From Brachionus manjavacas (lineage: Eukaryota > Rotifera > Eurotatoria > Ploima > Brachionidae): DNA of 64,000 bases. Location of the stretch: positions 3,114,501 through 3,178,500 of the forward strand of contig JAHQIY010000001.1 in NCBI GenBank assembly GCA_019054805.1, given 5' to 3'. The notes below the pieces were generated by a model. It was not told the origin of the DNA. It worked only from the letters and a program-made list of their open reading frames with translations, and did not search any database. Both the position numbers and the translations under genes were made by a program. Of the stretch, positions 20,401 through 31,600 are shown in pieces; the first letter of the stretch is position 1, and the number at the start of each line of letters is the position of its first letter.

Positions 20401-23400
20401 CCCGGATACATGCTCGAAGATAGGCAATACTTGCTAAACTTAAACGACATCAAACTAGAAATAGACAACTTGAAATTTATTGAAGAATTTAGAATGAAGT
20501 TTATTATAGCTTTGCCGATTTTGTACGGTTCTAGACTGATACATGGATACTCGTTGGAGTTAAGTATACCGCAGCTAAATGTTAATCTAGACCCGCACCA
20601 TTTGAATACAATGTTGAATGTTTTGACCAAAGAATTACAAACAGTTGAGCCAAAGCAGACTCCAAGTTACCAAAATTTTAGTCTAGTTCCATGTGATCTA
20701 TTAGTTACATTTGAAAAAATAAATTTCAATTTAAGCAATGATAGGGTGCCAGTGCTGAATTTGGTCCTTACGCAGCCTCACATCTGCTTTTTTATGCATG
20801 AAAATTCACAAAAATTTGAAGTATCAATTTATGATATGGGTGCCAAGGAAGGTGTTATGGAGACCAAACCGGGCGAGCCAGATGCCAAGACCGGAATTCT
20901 ACTGGGTTTATTCATGTTCCGAGTGACAAATTTTGCGCATTTATTTCAAGCTTTTCAGAACGAAATAGTTGAGGTAGTGAGCAAAAAAAATGTTGTTTGT
21001 GATTCATGTTTTAGGTCAAATGAGCTTAATAGTCCGGCTGAGAAATTTAAGACTGAGATTTATTTCGAAAGACCGATAAGATTAAGGCTTAATCTAAAGC
21101 TAATAGATGATTTTGTCGAGTTTTTCAAGAAATTTGGAAGTGGGGAGACAAAGACGGAAACAATAGATGAAAAATATGATTATTTTAAATTTTTGAATAT
21201 CAATGCTTTGACTAGTCAAATAGTACTATCGGTTGAGTTGAACGAAATGTTTACATTGACAACATCTCTGAATGGGTTCAATTTAAAAAGTTCAATTGAG
21301 TTGAAAAATTTATCTAGCTTATTTAAATTAAATGATTTGAATATAAATTTAAATTTAAATGAAGCATCGACCAAGATACACTTTTTTGGACCCATGTCTA
21401 TTAATGGTTCGTTTGGGTATGATTTAGTGCGCAATCAAATGGCGTTTTATTCTGATTTTGGGTCTTTTACACTCAATTTAAATCATTATGTGGCCACATT
21501 TATTGATCAATTTCAGCAAGTACTTAATAAATATAATTCCAAGGTAATTTTTTTTATTTTTAAAAAAAGTTTAAATCCCAAGAATTTGGAAATTCATCAA
21601 AAATGTTTGAAATAATTTATTATCAATATGCTTTATTTAGCTTTTTTCCTAAAGATAAATTTAGGAATAAGTATAAAATTCCCTTTTTATCACAAAATAA
21701 AAGCCAATTTTTTTTAAAGATGTGTCATTAAACCCTTGTCAAAATTTGCTTTTAGAAATCTATTTAACTATAAATTAGTTAGAGATTTAGACCAAGGTCT
21801 ATTTTTTTTTTAATCACTTGAATAAAATTAATAGATTTAGTTGAAAAAACAAAAAATGAAAATGTTTCAAAAAATGATGTTGGTCAACCAACTGTAAAAT
21901 TTTCAACACATGTATTTTTTTAATATTTTAAAATTTTGAGAATTTAATTCAATCAATTATTATTAAAATAAGTCATCTTCAAATAATTTATTAAAAAAGA
22001 TATTGCCAAAATTTTGAAAAAATTTTAAATAGATAATAAAATTTTTGTATTAAAAATTTTTTTTGCGGAATTTCGTTCATTTTTTGAAATCGATTAAGAT
22101 TTTAAACCACATCTTTGAAAAAATCAGCTTAGTATCTTAAAAAATCCTATAAATACTTAACAAAAATAATTATTTGCTAAATTAGACATACCATTCTATG
22201 TAGATTCAAAATTCAGAAAAATGAAGAAATTGTTTGTATCGTGATTTAAGATATTTTTCTTAATTGTCAATTTGAGTCCTAAAATAGAAAAAAAAACTAT
22301 ATTCGAATTGATTGTTGTTGTTTTCTTTTAAAATTATCTAAATATATAGACTTATAAAGAAATTTTAAAGGCTCAAATCCCCAGATCCCATCGAATTAAA
22401 CCGGTGAAGACAACTTTTCTTCCGGAATTTTTCAAAAGGTTTCACTTCTTCATTTTTAAAGAATGAAGACTAAGGTCAAGTGATTTAGAAAGAAAATTTA
22501 AGGCTTTACAAAGTAAATTTTTAAACTTTTTTCTATTTTATAATTTCTTTGAATTATGTCAATCCAACTATTGTCACCTTCCATTACAGTCTATGTTGAT
22601 GTTAGGGTGATTTCACGCAGACATTTTAGTATCCTAAGCCACAGTTGATAAAGTGTTTTCGCTTCCCAGCCATCCCTTTCAATTTTCTTGAAATCCAACA
22701 ATTGATCAAAAATCTTGAAAAGGTCTAGCTTCAGGCAAATTTTCAGGGCTATCGACTGAATTTTCGATTAAAAAGTCCAATGACGCTTCTGCGTAATCAG
22801 AGCTCAGTAAGTGGGGACAGAATATATGAAATATAAAATTTTTGTCTGAATGATACTTCATTGATGAAGGGAAGCAATCTCCTGCTCCGACATTCATCTT
22901 GGTAAACCATTTGATTAATTGCATTGGCACTTTCATTGATATATGGCTCTGAGATTCCTTTCGTAGACACAACAACCAGAGCTAAGAATTTTTTCTTGAA
23001 ATTAATCTTTCTATTATATTTTTATTAAATTTTATTAAATTTTAATAAATATTAATAAATAAGTGTCCATTGAATACACATTTATTTTCTAATGTTAAAA
23101 ATAAAAATATTGAAAATTTTTTTTAAAGCAATGACCAAGATTATTAAGAGATTTATTTTTGTTAACTAATTTAAGAAAATTTAATTATTTATTTAGTATT
23201 TAACCACAGAAGATGAAAAATGTGAACAAGTCGATACAATTCATAATAATGAAATGTCTCAAAACTTGATTACCAAGCACAGTGACGATTTACGCAGCGG
23301 TTCATTCAGCTATAAAATCGTAGACGACAATTATATAAAAAAAATGTATTCTACAAATTATGTAGAGAGCTGTTATCCGCATCTTCTGCTTCCGAGCTCA

Positions 23401-26400
23401 AATGAAATCATATGCATTGACGATTTATCCACTACGGACACCATAAGCTCAATTTGCTGGAAGTACCAAACAAAACGATCTATAACATCTTTAAAAATTT
23501 TGCCTTTGCCTTTCATCGGTAGCCAAGAGATGAAAGCAGGCGGTAAATTCAAGTTTTACGTGGACTATTTGAATGAGTCCTCGAAAAAATTCGATCTAAT
23601 AAAAGAATTTGATATCCAAGAAGGTACTCAAAGCACTGTCATTGACATAGATTTGGATCAATTTTTGCTCACAGACCTTATTTGGGCTAAGACTTGGCGA
23701 ATTAGGCTCTCTAACGAGGCCAAGAAATTTATATTCGCCTCAAGTTTACTTGCCTCGACTCAAGTCAATTCAATAGAACTGACAGATGAGCACCGCAAGA
23801 TTGATATCGATGTCAAAATATCCAATATTGAACTTAAGGTAAACAGTTTTAGCAAAAAATATGGTATCATTGATCTGGCCCAAGTCAATTTGACTGATTT
23901 AAATTCAAAATTATCTCTCATAGAAACAGAACAATCAAAAGTTTGCTCAGTTAATTTAATATCTCAAATTGGTGCTGATTATTCCGAATATCAATTCGGT
24001 ACCTATAGGCCAATTATTGATCCATTTAGACTCAAAATATGCACAAGATACGCGGGTTCCACTATTGTAGAATCTTACATCGACACTGTTAATTTTGTAG
24101 TCAGTCAGTCAACATTGAGCGCTTTGAAAGCAGTTCAAAATGAATTTGTAGACAATCAAGATGAATTTTTTCACTATTTTTCTATTCACAATGACACCAA
24201 TTTGGATCTTAGCATCAAGCAATTCGACACTGAAGAGACATGCCTTGTTGCCAGCGGTGCTACGTTGCCTTACTTTTGGCGAACTCACAAAAAAATGCCA
24301 CTAATGCAACTCTATGTACCAAGATACAAAAAGTATTCGCAAAAGTTTACACTTAACAATCAAGTAGACAAAAGTGTTATTCAAGAGGTTAAAATTCAAA
24401 TTAACAAAAGTGAACATTTAAGTTTTTTCATAAATTTAAATAGTCAAATGTGTCACCAAAAGTACAAAAAAGTTGTGTTGATTCAATCAAAATTTTTTGT
24501 ATGTAACTATTTGAATGTAGCTATAAAACAATTGAGATTGGTTTATGGCAACGAAAGCAAAGAATTGAGTTTAGATGAAATTGGCGAGTACTCGAGGTCA
24601 AAGACCAGTCTTTGTCTTATTGAGTCCAATGCAGCTTTGCAAATACAATCAGTGAAAATATCACAAAAAAGCATTAAAAGCAACATAGCAGAGCTTAGAA
24701 ATGGTATTTTGTGGCATGATGATGTACATGGTATCAAATGTTGGCTAAATGTTTACCTAAACGAACAACTTAGTCAAATATCTCTTATTTTATCACCTCT
24801 ATACATCATCTGCTCTTACTTGCCTTATAATTTGACAATTAATTTTAATCAGGAGAAAAAAATACTCAGGTCCAATTCATGCAGTGTGCCAGAGTGCCGA
24901 AGTGATCAATTAAATATGGAAATAATCGATTCACTAAAGCCTGCAGATGCGCCACAAGTTCATTTTTTTAGCTCAAATTCAAAATGGTTCGAAGAAAAAA
25001 ATGAACTTGTTGGCCTTAAAAAATTAGATCCAAATTTGTGTAATTTTCATGATAAGAAATTAGTAATACAAGATCCATTTAAGTATAGTTTTATTAATAT
25101 AAATAGAGAAAATGATAAGGATGAAAGAGTGTCAGTTAAAGTGATCAATGAGACAAACGAGCCGGTTTCCTTAGATGAAATGCGGCCTAATGTTCAAAAA
25201 TTAGAAGCTTTAAAAAGCAATTTTGTAATAAATAGAGAAAAATTTTGGCCTTTGTCAAACACCCAACGGGTTAATATACGCCCCGAGTGTCTTTTGTTGA
25301 ACAGCACCGAGTTTGATGTTCGCATTACCGAGCACCAATCCGGCTTGGTTTTTGACATTGACAAACTAGATGGTCAAGTGTGTCTATCTCATCCTGGTAG
25401 TTCAAAGCGAATAAAATTCACTGTTTGTATGGAAGAGTATTCTTTGCAGGATGCAAATAATATCGATTTGGAAAAAGTGGTGGTAGAGTATGAATCGGAA
25501 TGGATCGAGCTTAAAGATGAACCAGTGTCGCCTTTTTACCGCGAAAGAGTGGCCAGTAATGTGCTGTACATGAACAAGTGCTGGATTGATTTGAAACTTA
25601 GACCCATCGGAACTTCCAAGCCAAGGTATGACTCCATTTATTTTGTGCTTAGCAGTGAGGATAGAAATTTTTTGAACAAAAATTTAAATGAAATAACTAT
25701 GGAAAATTTGAATGCAGATGAAGTTACTTTTTTGACCGAGCAAACTTACCGCATCCTAAAGCTAGAGCCTAAGTTTGTTCTCAAAAATAGACTTGGCGTT
25801 GATGTCAATTTTTTGATATCGAACAGCTTTAAACAATTGAGTGCTAATTTGATGCGGAGTCATGTGACTATGGAAAAAAATTGTGCCAAACCAAATCAAT
25901 ATCTAAAAGTGTCATATATAGTGGACCGAAAAAACATGTTCATTAAAGAACCAGATGGTCAAGATGGTCGTTTGGGTGAAGTTAATTTTTTGCTTTTTGA
26001 AAATTTTGAACAATCTAAATGTGTGATATTAACATGTAATGAAAAGCCACTGAAACAAATGTGCAATCAGAATGAGAATTTGTTGATTAGCAGACAATGT
26101 GTTACAATCAAAAATGATGACCAATACACAGGTGTAGTAATAACACAGAAATTGCTAGTTGCTCAAAATGGACAGCTCGTAATTGCGGTAAAACAGGACC
26201 CGGAACCATTGGTAACTTTGCGTAATTGCTTGCAGACCAGTGTTTACGTCTGGCCTAGATTGAGCACTAATTTTATTCTGGAGAACTATTTGAAAAATTG
26301 TTGCCAAAAGTCCATGTTTACCAATTATTCAGTTTATTTGCACAAAATTCCGAGCGGTGGTCTACTACACTACAATTATGACTTTATTGCCACTGACCAC

Positions 26401-28524
26401 TTTCCCATTGAGAACCTTAGCGAGCAAATTGTGTTCATGTTCAGCGATGAAAATTTGCACCTGAGCCAAATTTTGTGTAAAATTTATGCAGACAATTTGA
26501 AAGTTACCTTGAATGACGAGCATTTCTTCTATTTAAAAAAGGACTCTAAAACACGAATTTTGTCCCATATGGACCATTTGATGGAAAATTTTATTGATGA
26601 AAGGAGACACAAATTTCTATTCTATTTAAATGTGCACCGGCTTACACTGGCACTAAATGACGACTACACATCAAATTTTAACCAAGTTGAAATACTTCGC
26701 TTGAGCGTTGACAAACTAAAAGTTGAAATGGACCACAATTTAGACATAAAGCTAGATCTAAATCATTTACAATTGGACAATCAAATGTATGACAATGAAA
26801 AATATGATTTTCCGGTCATTTTTATACCAAGACAAATGAACAGCCTTAAGACTAGTTCAGTTGATTTCGGTTCGGTTTATCCAATGCCAAAGAGCTCATC
26901 TCGTCCATTTGAATCATTTTTAAATGTGAATTTAAGCCTAAATGCAGCCAGTTTTTGTGTGGAAAAGATAGAAGTTAATTTAAAAAATTTTGATGTCTAT
27001 TTGGAAGATTCGTTGATCACTTATTTGATTAGAATTGTTTTCGACTATGTTGACTTGATTGGCGACCAAAAGGAGCAAGGTGAAATCGATCTCGATTTAA
27101 TATCGAGTCCGATTTTGCGTTTGAAAAAATTACAAATAAGTTCCATTGATTGTTTGGTAACACTTCAGACAACATCAAAAGTCTACTTAGCCACACACAA
27201 AACCCCGGTTATTTTTGACCAGTTTCAACTAACCGGTCATCCCGAATCACTTCAATCATTGCCTCAATTGGTAAATAGACTTACTAGCCATTATTTGACT
27301 TCGTTGATTTTCCGCGCCGGATGGGTCATCGGCTCACTTGATTTCATAGGCTCTCCGACTGCATTTGTGCAGCAAGTCAGCAATGGAGTATTGGATTTTT
27401 TGCTTTTGCCTTATAGAGAGCTGCGCCGTGACGGACCACGGGGCCTGTTTCAAGGTTTCAGTCAAGGCTCGCTCTCGCTCATCAGGAATCTGAGTGCTGG
27501 CACCATTACCTCGATGACTTCCTTTGCATCATTCATATCCCGTAACATGGATATTCTGTCCTTTGATCCGCAGCACTTGGCCCGCCAGGATTCGCTGCGC
27601 CATCAACACTCCGACTCAATAGGCGCCGGATTTCTGCAAGTGTCTTCCAGCTTTTTGGTATCCATAATGGGCGCTATTGGCGGTCTTGCCGAGCAGCCAA
27701 TTCAGTCAGTGCACAATTCGGACAGCATTCTCAAGGGTCTCAGCAAGGGCATTATCGGTCTGGTAACAAAGCCTGTGGGAGCGGTGGCTGAATTGGTCAA
27801 TCAAACAGGGCAGGGCTTGCTCAAAATAACTGGAATTAGCCGCGTGCCTCTTGGCGAATTGCGCCTATACAAGCGACCATTAAATATGGAATTTTCAAAA
27901 TTTTCCATCTCAAGCACCAAGTTCACTAACAAACTTCTAAACTCAAGCAAAACGGTGGACAGAGTTAATTCAATAATAGAGTGTGTTTATACAAACAAAA
28001 GTCAGGTGAGCTTATCGCCATGCTATTTGGCACTTGGTGATGAAATATTGTACATGATGGACAAGCATGAGGATATGCTTTTGCGCGCTTTTTACATCAG
28101 TGAAATAGATGTAAGGCTTACCAAAGAATCAGACAGTGAGATTGGTTTGTGTGTGGTGTTAAATAGTCGAAAAATTGAGGATTTTGTCAAAGAAAATGAT
28201 AAATTATATGAAAACAATCTTAGTAGATTGATGGACTTTGTGATGCAAAGTGAGCGTCCTAAGTCGGAAAATGCAGTGACTTGTTCTTGTGGACATAGGC
28301 TTAAAGCGATGCGCAGTGAGTACCAGAAAAGTGTTGGTCATTCAAGGCAGGAATCAGATGTGGCCAAAATTCATAAAATACAAAGTAGTCCGAGTTCAGT
28401 GTCCCAAAGTGATGATAGACAAAAAAAGTTCTATTTTTATGTAGATCCGCGGGTATCGGAAAATTTTATCAATATTTTTAATTCATTAAAGCGTAAGGTT
28501 TCAAACAAAGGCTTTGCATATTAG
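11406..28524 (+). CDS. VPS13B: VPS13B bridge-like lipid transfer protein (8 coding exons)
   Basis: Exons 11406-11524, 11598-12831, 15784-16386, 16436-16594, 17933-18054, 18114-18490, 18548-21543 and 23197-28524 join in frame to about 3645 aa (human about 4000). VPS13 proteins are rod-like channels moving bulk lipid between membranes; VPS13B (COH1, Cohen syndrome) works at Golgi and endosomes. The chorein N-terminus has the VPS13B-type SLWGGDAVF and HELRIHIPWTRI. Further matches are QGWMSWAWSYVPS and RFGAVFMDYL. The beta-rich VAB region covers about residues 2300-2960, the ATG2_C/DH-like helices about 3218-3430 (SLQSLPQLVNRLTSHYL, FRAGWVIGSLDFIGSP), and a PH-like end follows. Paralogues VPS13A/C/D lack these specific segments. 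The last exon alone encodes 1775 aa. Introns host several transposon relics. Confidence 0.95.
13615..13830. other. Unidentified GC-richer block in VPS13B intron 2
   Basis: About 200 bp of complex sequence (including AGTGACACTTTCC twice) sits in an AT-rich intron directly downstream of the LINE ORF1 relic on the minus strand. One minus frame stays open for about 60 codons. It may belong to the same decayed element; no domain is recognised. Confidence 0.35.
13862..14331 (-). pseudogene. LINE ORF1 (gag-like) relic with zinc knuckles
   Basis: The minus-strand frames encode a nucleic-acid-binding protein typical of non-LTR retrotransposon ORF1. CRFCQSMEHKVLQC is a perfect C-X2-C-X4-H-X4-C zinc knuckle. 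YVKCNGRGHTAPEC is a second knuckle with its first Cys replaced by Tyr. An acidic, Asn-rich tail ends at a stop at 13862. The upstream part (14331-14110) lies in a different frame, so a frameshift breaks the gene. It lies antisense to VPS13B inside intron 2. Confidence 0.7.
14520..14708 (-). pseudogene. Probable upstream part of the same LINE ORF1 relic
   Basis: A short minus-strand frame ends in NIWFVSFKESFDYKVLI, resembling the RNA-binding fold of LINE ORF1 proteins. It lies in the right order and orientation relative to the zinc-knuckle part, with intervening stops. Confidence 0.4.
14926..15282 (-). pseudogene. Acidic open frame, possibly the N-terminal part of the ORF1 relic
   Basis: 118 codons on the minus strand, Glu/Val/Asn-rich, with a possible short amphipathic helix (QSQMLEKMNDLNVRLENV). 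The frame is co-oriented with the ORF1 relic but no conserved domain is recognised. It could be part of the same transposon or chance. Confidence 0.3.
16595..17932 (+). other. VPS13B intron 4
   Basis: AT-rich intron of 1338 bp between an exon ending in ACG|gtaaga and one starting after AAAAAAAAAG. Apart from the MITE at 17400-17634 nothing is recognised. Confidence 0.7.
17400..17634. mobile_element. 235-bp MITE with 38-bp TIRs and a 9-bp target duplication
   Basis: The left end GGCATTGTGAATGTTGGAAC and the right end (reverse complement GGCATTGTGAATTTTGGAAC) continue together through AAAGAACAAAAACAATAA, with one mismatch in 38. AAATTTAAA flanks both sides (17391-17399 and 17635-17643), a perfect though low-complexity 9-bp duplication. 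Nine-base duplications are typical of MULE/Mutator elements; an 8-bp hAT-like reading is also possible. There is no coding capacity. Confidence 0.8.
21544..23196 (+). other. VPS13B intron 7
   Basis: A 1653-bp intron between K|gtaatt at 21544 and the acceptor TTATTTAG at 23196. Its downstream half carries a Tc1/mariner relic on the minus strand; the rest is AT-rich with no recognised feature. Confidence 0.7.
22590..22985 (-). pseudogene. Tc1/mariner-type transposase C-terminal relic
   Basis: The minus strand encodes a series resembling the end of the DDE domain of Tc1/mariner transposases: YHSDKNFIFHIFCPHLLSSD, then YAEASLDFLIENSVDSPENL, then PEARPFQDF, corresponding to the family's Pro-Gln-Ala-Arg-Pro-Ile-Glu-Asp-Phe-Trp motif with the last catalytic acid. 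The frame breaks right after this motif and homologous-looking residues continue in other frames. The N-terminal half and terminal repeats are not seen, so it cannot be active. Confidence 0.6.
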
Positions 28525-28567
28525 TATTAATTCCATTTTAAAACAATTAAATATTTCTTTTTTAAAT

Positions 28568-28573
28568 AATAAA
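28568..28573 (+). terminator. Poly(A) signal AATAAA of VPS13B
   Basis: AATAAA lies 43 nt after the VPS13B stop and about 120 nt before the VPS33A start, so cleavage would leave almost no promoter space for the next gene. Confidence 0.55.
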
Positions 28574-28693
28574 TATTTTTAAATTATGATTTTTAAATGC
28601 TTTTGGAAATTTTTTGATCGGTATTTTAGCCGATCCATGACATGATCCATGAATAATTTTGTTTATTTTGTTTGCTTTTTTTTGCTGAAAGAA

Positions 28694-31600
28694 ATGGCCG
28701 CAACTTCGTCCCATTTGTCAAGTGATCGAGTAAATTTACTCGATCTAAAAGAGTGGTTGAGACGTGAGTTTTTGAGCTTTTTTGAAGACTGTCCCGGTAA
28801 AAAACTTGTTGTTTGGGACAAACATTTGACACAGCCATTAGGCTTGATTGCTGATTATAGAGTTCTAAAAGAGCGCGGTGTCGATAAAATGATGGACTTG
28901 AGAGAGCTGAAAGATAATAGGCTTTTGAAAAAAAAAGATCTGTCTGACATATCTCATATTTTTTTCATTGTAAAGCCTAAATTGGAATTGATGAGTTTAA
29001 TTGCTACTAATGTACTTAATGTGTAAGTAATTTATTTTATTTTTCTTAATTTACACTAAGATTTTCTATTTTTTAATTCGATTTTGATTGATTTATAAAT
29101 TAAAATATTTTTAATGATTAAAAAAGAATTCATTTTATTTTGAGGCTAAAATATAATTAAAAAGAATACTCTTAATTCCATAATGAAATATTTTTTTACA
29201 AAAGACAAATATTTTAATTTTTTAATTTTTAAGATACTTTTCAAGTTTTCAAAGAAGAAATTTTTTCTTTTTGAGTTTCGAAACAGAATTTTTTTTTAAA
29301 TAAAAATAAAGTTTTATTTTTTGATTAATATTAGACTTAGGGAAAGGAATTTTTTTTATCACAGAAAATCATAAATAATATAATATAATAAAATTAAATA
29401 TATCAAAAATTAAATGAAGTTGGGCAGAGTGAGATATAGAGTAATAAAGCAGAAAAATCCTAAATTAAATTTCTTAATTTATACTAAAAATTTAAAGGAT
29501 CAAATTCATTCATTTACTTTTAATTTTTGGATAAATACTTCTGCTTTCTGCAGAATAAAGAAGATCAATTAAAGTCAAATAATTTATCTCTGAATTATTC
29601 TATATAAAATAGAATAATAAAATAATTTGAAATCGATTTACATTTTAAATTTGATTAGCTTCAATTTGTCGTAAGTTTTAAAATTTCTAAACAACTTGAC
29701 AAAAAATTTGCAACTTTTAGAGTATCATTGTTAGAATTTTTTTTAAAGAAACTTTTAATTGAAGTTGAATTTTTGTTAAAAATTTGGCAAACTGAAGTTT
29801 ATTATCAAATTTTCATGATCATGTTCAAAAATTGTCACAAAAAAAAGGTTCACCAAATATTTTTTCTTATATTTTACTGTTAAACAAAGCTTTCAAAGTA
29901 TAGATACAATGTCAAATTGAATTTTTTATTTAAGCACATCTCTTTAATTATTAAATGTATGCACAATACCATGATATGGTTTAAAATTGTTTGCTACACA
30001 TAAATTTCTGTCTTTAATTTTTCAATTTTAAATTCTTATAAATCCTTTTTTGTTGGAAAAATTTTGAGCATGATCATTAGAATTTGGTCATAATCTTCAA
30101 TTTGCCAAATTCTAATTTGATGCTTGTCATACTTTGGTATGTCTATTGTGAATTTTGGAGCGAAAATTTGGAAATCTAACATTTTTTATCCAAGAGACTA
30201 GAATTGGTTCTATAAATTATAACTGCTGATTCTCTCTACATATCATCTAATTCCAGCCTCTGTACAATTTCTAAAAATTGCACAGACATTAAAAATATTA
30301 GAATTATTTTGCAAAGTATTTAGGTGATAAATTAAATTTGTAGCAACTGATAAAATTTTGGTCTCTTAGATAGAATAGGGGTTTATCTTTAATTTAATAT
30401 TTCTTGAAATTGCTTGAAATTCAATATATCATTTAAGATATATAGACTTTGTACGTGTTTAATCAGTATTTAGCAAAATTATTGGAGTAATAAAATCAAA
30501 TTTTGTCTAAATTTTCAATTTTTTATTAACATTCTCTAGTGGGTTCAGTGATTAATATTTGATTTTATTTTTGACAAATATTTATCTTTTAATTTTTATT
30601 AAAGTCATCTATTTTTTAAAGTGAGAGTGATTTAAAAAATGAGATTAAAGAATTCCATATATTATTTGTTCCGCGTATGACTCATTTATGTGAAAAAAAG
30701 CTCAAGGAACTAGGTGTTTATGGCTCTTTCAAGAATAACTTGAAAGAAATTTTTTTGGATTTGATACCATTAGACAACGACTTGCTTTCAATGGAAAATC
30801 CACAACTTTTTAAAGTAAAATGAAATAATAAAAATTCATAAAAAATTTTTTTTGCATCAAGGATTTGTTTCTACACAATGATCCAACTTATTTGTACAAT
30901 GTTGCCAAGTCACTAATGACCATGCAGTCCTTGTATGGCATTATACCTAACATTTACGGCAAGGGAAAGTATTCGCAAATGGTAGTAGATCAAATATTGA
31001 GAATGAGACGCGAAATGGCACAGAATCAAGAACCACAAATAACACCTAAAATTGATAACTTAATCCTAATCGATCGAAACATTGACTTGATAACTCCGAT
31101 GATGACTCAGCTAACCTATGAAGGTCTGATTGATGAAAATTTTGGCATTAAATACAGTAAGGAAAAATGAGAGAAAAATTTGCATTTCTAATTTCCGATT
31201 ATATAAAGCTCAACTGGAAATTCCGCAGGAAAAGATTAAAAAACCCAATCAAGATGACAAATTGAATGTAGTTGAAATGAAAAAATCAATAGTTATACTC
31301 AATTCGGGTGACAGTTTATTTGGCGAGATCCGGGATCGTAATTTCAATGCAATCAATCCAGTTTTGAGTCGAACAGCTAAAGAACTTCAGCAAACCAATG
31401 AAGTAAAATTGACAATTTTTCCTTATTCTTCTTCTTGTTCTATTTGAGTTTAAAACTTTGACAAAAGGAAAAAAATCGTTTACAAAGTGTCAGTCAATTG
31501 AGAATGTTTGTTGAAAAAACCCTTAAAACTTATCAAGTCAAAAAGACTTCTTTGGAAAATCGTAATTTGGAGGAAATATTGATTATTCAACAATTGCTGA

